Made by a program: the position numbers and the translations under genes. From Acidobacteriota bacterium (GTDB lineage Bacteria > Acidobacteriota > Holophagae > Thermotomaculales > Thermotomaculaceae): a stretch of DNA of 9,560 nucleotides. The notes beneath the pieces were generated by a model. That model was given only the letters and a program-made list of their open reading frames with translations. It ran no database searches and was not told the DNA's origin. The number at the start of each line of letters is the position of its first letter. Position 1 is the stretch's first letter. Below, piece after piece: positions 1-4,945 of this stretch. Location of the stretch: NCBI GenBank assembly GCA_003650445.1, contig QMQE01000093.1, positions 1-9,560 on the forward strand, written 5' to 3'.

Positions 1-1
1 C

Positions 2-45
2 CCCCTCTGGACTCAACCTTGCCTTCTGCTCAACCTCAACCTTTT
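2..45. repeat. Direct repeat, copy 1 (44 bp)
   Basis: This stretch is identical over 44 bp to bases 98-141, giving a 96-bp period. It is strongly pyrimidine-rich on the + strand and contains the heptamer TCAACCT three times (13-19, 30-36, 36-42), two of them overlapping by one base. The window begins one base upstream, so the array may extend to the left. It lies in non-coding DNA upstream of the regulator gene. Its function is unknown; a dispersed intergenic repeat or a local duplication are the simplest readings. Confidence 0.9.
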
Positions 46-97
46 CTCTCCGAGTAAGAGTTGGCCATTTCCTGTCTTTTGATTTTCCTTGTCTTCT

Positions 98-141
98 CCC
101 CTCTGGACTCAACCTTGCCTTCTGCTCAACCTCAACCTTTT
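98..141. repeat. Direct repeat, copy 2 (44 bp)
   Basis: This is the second exact copy of the element at 2-45. The match ends where copy 1 has four T residues followed by C and this copy has five T residues. The 52 bases between copies (46-97) are also T/C-rich but do not match the unit. The copy ends 22 bp before the predicted -35 box of the regulator, so it is close enough to affect transcription, though nothing here shows that it does. Confidence 0.9.
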
Positions 142-163
142 TCTTCTTTTGCGCAGAAAATCC

Positions 164-192
164 TTGACTGTATTTTGTATTTTGTATACAAT
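164..192 (+). promoter_or_regulatory. Sigma-70-type promoter of the gntR-led operon
   Basis: A -35 box TTGACT (164-169, five of six matches to TTGACA) is followed after exactly 17 bp by a -10 box TACAAT (187-192, five of six matches to TATAAT). Transcription would start about 7 nt further on, near 199-200, which coincides with the ATG at 200. This is the only convincing promoter seen in the window. All downstream genes are on the same strand and closely packed, so it may drive the whole operon. The call is by consensus matching only. Confidence 0.7.
182..191. promoter_or_regulatory. Palindromic operator candidate over the -10 box
   Basis: TTGTATACAA is a perfect 10-bp palindrome lying across the -10 box and ending 8 bp before the regulator start codon. 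GntR-family operators generally have GT and AC half-site cores, as here. Two further TGTAT half-sites lie directly upstream at 169-173 and 176-180 with a 7-bp period, so three TGTAT units run into the palindrome. The position suggests autorepression by the adjacent GntR protein, released by a pathway metabolite. This is inferred from position and shape. Confidence 0.6.
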
Positions 193-199
193 CTGGGGC

Positions 200-841
200 A
201 TGAGAGAAGGGATTCGGCCGGAACCGTTACGACAAATTGTTTACAAAGACCTGTTGAACCGGATTGTCACCGGGGAACTTGCCCCGGGTGCACCGGTACG
301 GGACACCGAGATTTCCGAGGAAATGGGGGTCAGCCGTACGCCGGTACGGGAAGCACTGCTCCGTCTCGCCCGACAGGGCCTGCTGGTCAACCTCCATCAC
401 CGGGGCTTTGTGGTCAGCAAAATGACGGCCGATGTTGTGGTGGAAACCTATCCTATGGTCTGGGCTCTGGAATGCCTGGCACTCCGGGAATCCCCTCCCC
501 TCGCCGGGTCACTTCTGGCAAAACTCCGGCGCCTTAACCAATCCCTTGAAAACAGCGCAGACAAGGTGGAAAAACGGATTTCATTGGATGAACAGTGGCA
601 TGAAGTGCTGCTCTCCGGATATGAAAACCAGCGGTTGAAAAATGCCGTCGCGGAGCTGAAGGCAGTGGTTCGGCGCTACGAGTTTGGCTATATGCGGGAT
701 GTTGAGCTGGTTTCCCATTCTGTAAACGACCATGCCCGTCTGCTCACTGTCATTGAAAATGACGGAAAAGATAACGCGCTGCCCGTGCTGGAAGAGCACT
801 GGCGCTATTCAATGGAAAATCTTCTGAAGCGAATCAAATAG
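200..841 (+). CDS. GntR-family (FCD-type) transcriptional regulator
   Basis: A 213-residue DNA-binding repressor or activator that probably controls this purine operon and itself. Residues 8-74 form the winged helix-turn-helix; the recognition-helix motif SRTPVREAL is at 45-53, followed by the wing motif HHRGFVV. The C-terminal half is an FCD ligand domain, all-helical, with the usual metal-ligand pattern visible as Asp130, His134, His178 and His200. Length matches the family (about 210-240). I chose the ATG at 200 rather than an upstream in-frame start at 89, because the extra residues would be encoded by the direct repeat and promoter and do not resemble the family. No Shine-Dalgarno sequence is correctly spaced before 200, only GGGG immediately upstream. 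The effector is not readable from sequence; a purine or a catabolite such as a ureido compound is a guess from context. Confidence 0.9.
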   Translation: MREGIRPEPLRQIVYKDLLNRIVTGELAPGAPVRDTEISEEMGVSRTPVREALLRLARQGLLVNLHHRGFVVSKMTADVVVETYPMVWALECLALRESPPLAGSLLAKLRRLNQSLENSADKVEKRISLDEQWHEVLLSGYENQRLKNAVAELKAVVRRYEFGYMRDVELVSHSVNDHARLLTVIENDGKDNALPVLEEHWRYSMENLLKRIK

Positions 842-861
842 AAAATATATGCGGATTTTTT

Positions 862-866
862 GGAGG
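862..866 (+). promoter_or_regulatory. Ribosome binding site fixing the ygeY start
   Basis: GGAGG lies 5 nt before the ATG at 872. An in-frame TTG at 860 overlaps this site and would add four residues (M-E-V-T) encoded by the Shine-Dalgarno sequence itself, so the ATG at 872 is the proper start. Confidence 0.85.
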
Positions 867-871
867 TAACA

Positions 872-2071
872 ATGAGTAAAATATCGGAAATTCGGGAAAA
901 AGCGGCGGCGTACCGGGACAAAACGGCTGAAAATCTGTCCGCAATGGTAAAAATACCGTCACTGAGCTGCGAAGAAGAGGCTGTAATCCAGGAAATTGCC
1001 CGTCAGTGCCGGGAAGCGGGTTTTGACGAAGTCCGGGTAGATGGACTGGGGAACCTTATCGGCCGGGTAGGCCATGGCCCGAAAATCCTCGCCATTGACG
1101 CCCACATTGACACCGTGGATGTCGGCGAACGAAAACTGTGGGATTTCGACCCATTCTCCGGTGAAATCAAGGACGGGTATGTTCTGGGCCGGGGCAGCGC
1201 GGACCAGGAAGGGGGCGCGGCAGCCATGGTTACGGCAGGGCGAATCCTCAAGGAACTGGGATATGACGGCGAATACTCCGTCTATTTCACCTTCACCGTC
1301 ATGGAAGAAGACTGCGACGGGATGTGCTGGAATTACATCATTGAAAAGGAGAAACTGATACCGGATTTCGCTGTTTCCACCGAACCGACCAACCTGAACC
1401 TCTACCGGGGACACCGGGGCAGAATGGAATTCGAGATTCACTTTCACGGTCTTTCCTGCCATGGTTCCGAGCCGGAACGGGGCGATAACGCCATCTACAA
1501 GGCCGCCCGCTTCGCCTTAGAAGTGGAAAAGCTCCACAAGCGCCTGAAACCGGATGAATTTCTCGGAAAAGGCAGCGTGACCGCGTCACTCTGCCAGTCT
1601 TCCTCCCCTTCCCTCTGCTCCGTATCCGATTATTGCCGCCTCTACCTTGACCGGCGCCTGACCTGGGGTGAAACGAAGGAAACCGCCACTGCCGAACTTC
1701 AGGAATTTCTCCCGGACGGCGCGGAGATTACCATCCCGGTGTATGAACGAAAAAGCTACAAGGGAACTGTTTTCACCCAGGAAAAATACTTCCCCACGTG
1801 GAAAATACCGGAAACCCATCCCCTGGTTCAGGCGGGGGCCAACGCATACCGAAGCCTCTTTGAAGGGGAACCGAAAATTGACAAGTGGACATTTTCCACC
1901 AACGGCGTGGCAATCTGTGGTAAACACAAAATTCCCGTTATCGGGTTCGGGCCGGGAAATGAAGTCCTCGCCCACGCACCCAACGAAAAAACCCCGGTTG
2001 CCCATCTGGAAAAAGCGTCCGCGTTTTACGCGGCTCTACCCTACATGCTGGAAAAAGGAGGAAAAGAATGA
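872..2071 (+). CDS. ygeY: YgeY-family M20 zinc hydrolase (deacylase/peptidase-like)
   Basis: A 399-residue M20-family metallohydrolase, most like YgeY, the 'selenium metabolism-linked' hydrolase that accompanies YgeW in purine-catabolic loci. M20 enzymes use a two-zinc site to cut amide bonds, including N-carbamoyl and N-acyl bonds. The expected residues are present in order: His78-x-Asp80 (HIDTV), the bridging Asp111 in GRGSADQEGG, the catalytic base and metal ligand Glu145-Glu146, Glu171, and a late His368 in VLAHAP. The dimerisation lid occupies roughly 180-290. There is no signal peptide, so it acts in the cytoplasm. It starts 30 nt after the regulator and its last 4 nt overlap the next gene, so it should be co-expressed with the carbamoyltransferase. 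The natural substrate of YgeY is not settled; a ureido or carbamoyl intermediate from purine-ring breakdown is a contextual inference. An ArgE/DapE-like deacylase is the alternative. Confidence 0.88.
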   Translation: MSKISEIREKAAAYRDKTAENLSAMVKIPSLSCEEEAVIQEIARQCREAGFDEVRVDGLGNLIGRVGHGPKILAIDAHIDTVDVGERKLWDFDPFSGEIKDGYVLGRGSADQEGGAAAMVTAGRILKELGYDGEYSVYFTFTVMEEDCDGMCWNYIIEKEKLIPDFAVSTEPTNLNLYRGHRGRMEFEIHFHGLSCHGSEPERGDNAIYKAARFALEVEKLHKRLKPDEFLGKGSVTASLCQSSSPSLCSVSDYCRLYLDRRLTWGETKETATAELQEFLPDGAEITIPVYERKSYKGTVFTQEKYFPTWKIPETHPLVQAGANAYRSLFEGEPKIDKWTFSTNGVAICGKHKIPVIGFGPGNEVLAHAPNEKTPVAHLEKASAFYAALPYMLEKGGKE

Positions 2072-3078
2072 GCACACTCTTTCGCGGAAAACACCTGATT
2101 ACATTCGACGACTGGACAAAGCAGGAAATCAACACGGTTCTGGACGTATCCACAGACCTGAAACGTCGCTACGCGCTCCGGGAACGCACCATTCTGCTGC
2201 CGGAACGGACACTGTTCATGATTTTCTTTGAACAGTCCACCCGCACCCGCAACTCCATGGAAGCGGCCATGACCCAGCTTGGGGGCCATGCCCATGACCT
2301 GACCGTGGACAAAATGCAGATTTCCCATGGAGAATCTCCGAGAGATACCGCAAAGGTGCTGTCCAGAATGGGAGACGGAATTGCCATTCGGAATTGTTTT
2401 CACGGGATCGGCAATAAATACATCTCGGAAATTGCCCGGGAATCCGATATTCCGGTCATTTCCATGCAGGATGACATCTACCATCCCCTCCAGGCCATTG
2501 CCGACCTCATGACGATTCAGGAATACTTCGGTAAAGACCTGAAAGATATCAAAATTGCGGTCACCTGGGCGTATGCCACATCCCACGCCAAGCCACTGTC
2601 CGTACCCCAGTCCCAGGCCCTGCTCTTCCCCCGTTTCGGCATGAATGTTGTGGTGGCAAACCCGGTAGAATTTCCACTTCAGAAAAATGTAATCGAAAAG
2701 GCGAAGAAAAATGCGGCACAGGGCGGTGGAAACCTGACCATCGTCAACGATATGGATGAAGCGGTTCGGGATGCTGATATTGTCATTCCCAAGAACTGGG
2801 GCGGATTCGGATATTTTGATCATTACGTGGATGATGACGAACACAACCGGATCATGAAGGAAAATCTGGAAAAGAACAAAGACTGGATTTATGACGAACG
2901 GCGCCTCGCCCTGTCAAAACCGGACATGAAGTTGATGCACGCAATGCCGGCTGACCGCAACAAGGAAGTTACGGATGCCGTGCTGGACAGTGATCATTCC
3001 ATCATCTACGATGAAGCGGAAAACCGCCTCCACACCGCAAGGGCACTGCTGGCCCTGACAATGGGGGGGAGAGCCTGA
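2068..3078 (+). CDS. ygeW: Knotted carbamoyltransferase YgeW
   Basis: A 336-residue member of the aspartate/ornithine carbamoyltransferase superfamily, YgeW type. The carbamoyl-phosphate site is intact: STRTR at 57-61, His139-Pro-Leu-Gln142, and HAMPADR at 291-297 in place of the HCLPA of ornithine enzymes. The loop KPLSVPQS (175-182) is the proline-containing segment that forms the deep knot in acetyl- and succinyl-ornithine carbamoyltransferases and in YgeW. It is shorter than E. coli YgeW (about 396 residues). It starts within the ygeY stop codon (ATGA overlap) with AAGGAGG at 2055-2061. In a catabolic locus it probably runs backwards, passing a carbamoyl group from a ureido compound to phosphate so that carbamoyl phosphate can yield ATP through a carbamate kinase. 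That kinase is not in this window. The amino-group carrier is not identifiable from sequence. Confidence 0.9.
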   Translation: MSTLFRGKHLITFDDWTKQEINTVLDVSTDLKRRYALRERTILLPERTLFMIFFEQSTRTRNSMEAAMTQLGGHAHDLTVDKMQISHGESPRDTAKVLSRMGDGIAIRNCFHGIGNKYISEIARESDIPVISMQDDIYHPLQAIADLMTIQEYFGKDLKDIKIAVTWAYATSHAKPLSVPQSQALLFPRFGMNVVVANPVEFPLQKNVIEKAKKNAAQGGGNLTIVNDMDEAVRDADIVIPKNWGGFGYFDHYVDDDEHNRIMKENLEKNKDWIYDERRLALSKPDMKLMHAMPADRNKEVTDAVLDSDHSIIYDEAENRLHTARALLALTMGGRA

Positions 3079-3102
3079 AACAGCCGTTCCGGCTGTTTCA
3101 GG
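3074..3102 (+). other. Strong RNA hairpin overlapping the ygeW stop codon
   Basis: A perfect 13-bp inverted repeat closes a 3-nt loop: arm CCTGAAACAGCCG (3074-3086), loop TTC, arm CGGCTGTTTCAGG (3090-3102). The stop codon TGA (3076-3078) sits in the left arm. No U-run follows (the next bases are AGTGTTAAGT), so it is not a textbook intrinsic terminator. It could protect the 3' end of the upstream message, act as an attenuator with partial read-through, or set different expression levels for the two halves of the operon. Confidence 0.75.
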
Positions 3103-3110
3103 AGTGTTAA

Positions 3111-3156
3111 GTAAAACGGGGACTGGCAACTTCCCCGGTGCCTGTACCCGCTTTAC
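3111..3156 (+). promoter_or_regulatory. Structured leader element before the PLP-enzyme gene
   Basis: GTAAAACGGG (3111-3120) pairs with CCCGCTTTAC (3147-3156) with a single A-C mismatch, enclosing an inner stem GGCA (3125-3128) with TGCC (3139-3142) that can extend by two pairs past a T-T mismatch. A rival stem GGGGA (3118-3122) with TCCCC (3132-3136) uses overlapping bases, so the two folds exclude each other. The element ends 15 nt before the ribosome binding site of the next gene. This arrangement is compatible with a small cis-regulatory RNA, but I do not recognise it as a known riboswitch class and chance pairing is possible. Confidence 0.4.
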
Positions 3157-3171
3157 GGGGCCACACCCAAC

Positions 3172-3176
3172 GGAGA
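3172..3176 (+). promoter_or_regulatory. Ribosome binding site fixing the PLP-enzyme start
   Basis: GGAGA lies 6 nt before the ATG at 3183. The ATG at 3177 overlaps too closely, and the in-frame GTG at 3138 lies inside the structured element and would add 15 residues that resemble no domain. The ATG at 3183 is therefore preferred. Confidence 0.7.
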
Positions 3177-3182
3177 ATGAAG

Positions 3183-4376
3183 ATGAATAAAGAGACATTA
3201 CGGTTTACATACAAATGCAGCGAGTGTGGGAAAAGCTACGCCATCGCCCCCGGTGTGTACACCTGCCCCGATTGCGCAAAGAAACAGGAAGCAAACCGTC
3301 CACTTCGGGGTGTGCTGGATGTGCAACTTTTCGGGCTGGCACCTGAAAGCCGGGATGTCCGGGACTTCCTGCCGGTGCCAAAGGCATTTTTCCCGGCTAT
3401 TCCGGTGGGGAATACACCGCTGTGGGAACCGGAACGGATCCGGAAAAAGACCGGTTTCAACAATCTGTTCATCAAAGATGATGGGCTGAACCCCACCGGT
3501 TCCCTGAAAGATCGGGCATCTTATCTTGTCGCAGCATTTGCAAGGCAACACAGCATCAAAAGCGTCATCGTGGCATCCACCGGGAACGCGGCATCTTCCA
3601 TGTCCGGCGTTGGTGCGGCAGCGGGGCTAAATGTCACAATTTTTATCCCGAAAACAGCACCGGAAGCCAAGATGGTGCAATCCCTTCAGTACGGTGCACG
3701 GGTTATCCTGGTGGATGGCACCTACGACGATGCCTATGAGCTTTCCATGGAATTCGCCGCGAAAAACGGTGGGCTCAACCGCAATACCGCCTACAATCCC
3801 CTGACCATTGAGGGAAAGAAAACCGTCGCACTGGAAATCTTTTTTCAATTGGGCCGTGTCCCGGAGCTTGTGTTTGTCCCGGTTGGAGACGGCGTCATTA
3901 TCAGCGGGATTTTCAAGGGCTTCCGCGATCTTTTGCAACTGACACTTGCAGACAGGATGCCCACCATTGTCGCGGTCCAGGCCGAGGGTAGCAGTGCCAT
4001 CTGCCGGGCGATGAAAGTCGGCGGATTTAACGAACCACAGCCATCGGACACAGTGGCGGATTCCATCTCGGTGGACGTGCCGAGAAACGGCATCCATACG
4101 CTTTCAAACCTGAAGAAGTACCACGGAAAATGCATTACCGTTTCCGATGGGGAAATCCTCCACGCACAGAAACAGCTTTCTTCCAACGCCGGATTGTTCG
4201 CGGAACCGGCGGCTGCAACCGCTTTTTCCGGTTTCCTGAAACTGAAAAATGAACTGGACAAAGCAGCGGACATCGTCGTTCTCTCCACCGGCAACGGACT
4301 CAAGGACATTGTTTCCGCGAGAAAAGGCGTCACTTTACCCGCAAGCCCCGTAAAAACGCTGGGAGAAATCCGGTGA
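3183..4376 (+). CDS. Threonine-synthase-like PLP-dependent lyase with zinc ribbon
   Basis: A 397-residue fold-type II PLP enzyme with the architecture of a threonine synthase. An N-terminal zinc ribbon has Cys12/Cys15 and Cys28/Cys31. The PLP lysine is Lys109 in the motif NPTGSLKDR (103-111), the substrate loop STGNAASS is at 132-139, the phosphate-binding glycine loop VPVGDG is at 232-237, and the C-terminal STGNGLKD is at 368-375. No other threonine-biosynthesis gene is present. In related YgeW/YgeY loci this position is held by YgeX, a PLP-dependent 2,3-diaminopropionate ammonia-lyase that releases pyruvate and ammonia. I infer that this protein may do a comparable beta- or gamma-elimination on a purine-derived amino acid. 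A genuine threonine synthase cannot be excluded. It follows a structured 104-nt gap and overlaps the next gene by 4 nt. Confidence 0.82.
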   Translation: MNKETLRFTYKCSECGKSYAIAPGVYTCPDCAKKQEANRPLRGVLDVQLFGLAPESRDVRDFLPVPKAFFPAIPVGNTPLWEPERIRKKTGFNNLFIKDDGLNPTGSLKDRASYLVAAFARQHSIKSVIVASTGNAASSMSGVGAAAGLNVTIFIPKTAPEAKMVQSLQYGARVILVDGTYDDAYELSMEFAAKNGGLNRNTAYNPLTIEGKKTVALEIFFQLGRVPELVFVPVGDGVIISGIFKGFRDLLQLTLADRMPTIVAVQAEGSSAICRAMKVGGFNEPQPSDTVADSISVDVPRNGIHTLSNLKKYHGKCITVSDGEILHAQKQLSSNAGLFAEPAAATAFSGFLKLKNELDKAADIVVLSTGNGLKDIVSARKGVTLPASPVKTLGEIR

Positions 4377-4945
4377 ACCGGGAAGCGGTAACAGGGCTTG
4401 TACTTGCAGCCGGCTTTTCCAGCCGGATGGGCCGGTTCAAAGCTGCACTCCCACTTAAAGGCAAGCCCCTGCTCCACCACCCGGTGGAAACCCTCCTTGC
4501 CATATGCGACAGAGTCCTGGTGGTCACCGGTTACATGCGGGGAAAAGTGGAAGAGTTGATGCGCCCCTTCCCCACCGTGGAACTGGTTCACAACCCGGAT
4601 TTTGAAACCGGCATGTTCTCATCGGTAAAAATTGGAACAGCGGCGGTTCAGACACCCCGTTTTCTCCTGACACCGGGAGACATTCCCTTTTTCACGCAAG
4701 AAACGTGCAAAGCGCTTCTTTCTCACCGGGGAAATGTGATTTCACCGGTTTTCAACGGCAAAAAAGGCCATCCGGTGCTACTGGACAGGGCTGTGAGAAA
4801 GGCAATTCTTGCCGCCCCGGCCGACGAAATCCTCAGAAACATCCTCCACCGCTTCGAAACTGTTCCGATAAACACCGATGACGAGGGAATTCTGCTGGAT
4901 ATTGACACGGAAACCACTTATAATAGGGTTAAGGAAAACGAATGA
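4373..4945 (+). CDS. mocA: MocA-type molybdenum cofactor cytidylyltransferase
   Basis: A 190-residue NTP transferase that would join CMP to Mo-molybdopterin, giving the cytosine dinucleotide cofactor used by bacterial xanthine dehydrogenases. The nucleotide-binding signature LAAGFSSRMGRFK is at 11-23. The metal-binding Asp is at 103 in TPGDIP (100-105), the conserved GHP motif follows KK at 132-134, and the family C-terminal motif appears as DIDTETTY at 176-183. Length matches E. coli MocA/YgfJ (about 190). The start is GTG, overlapping the previous TGA (GTGA), with GGGAG at 4361-4365. Its position directly before the Mo-hydroxylase subunits supports a dedicated cofactor role. A MobA (guanylyl) activity is less likely from context, but the base specificity is not proven by sequence. 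Confidence 0.87.
   Translation: MNREAVTGLVLAAGFSSRMGRFKAALPLKGKPLLHHPVETLLAICDRVLVVTGYMRGKVEELMRPFPTVELVHNPDFETGMFSSVKIGTAAVQTPRFLLTPGDIPFFTQETCKALLSHRGNVISPVFNGKKGHPVLLDRAVRKAILAAPADEILRNILHRFETVPINTDDEGILLDIDTETTYNRVKENE

Noticed and set aside
1..57. Possible 3' end of an upstream gene (18 codons open, then TAA)
   Set aside because: The open stretch is entirely repeat unit and is matched by the same reading of copy 2, which is not part of a plausible gene. Too short to support.
2..141. CRISPR array
   Set aside because: Only two copies, a low-complexity T/C-rich spacer, no palindromy within the unit and no cas genes.
61..537. 158-codon open frame on the + strand starting in the repeat region
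   Set aside because: It overlaps the GntR gene in another frame, has low-complexity Pro/Gly/Thr-rich sequence, no family resemblance and no Shine-Dalgarno sequence.
2041..2844. 267-codon minus-strand open frame opposite ygeW
   Set aside because: Shadow of ygeW, which has intact carbamoyltransferase motifs throughout on the + strand.
3074..3102. Rho-independent terminator after ygeW
   Set aside because: The stem is strong but no U-run follows, and same-strand operon genes continue. I list it as a hairpin without calling termination.
3845..4591. 248-codon open frame on the minus strand
   Set aside because: It lies across two well-supported + strand genes and has no recognisable domain; it is a product of codon bias on the other strand.
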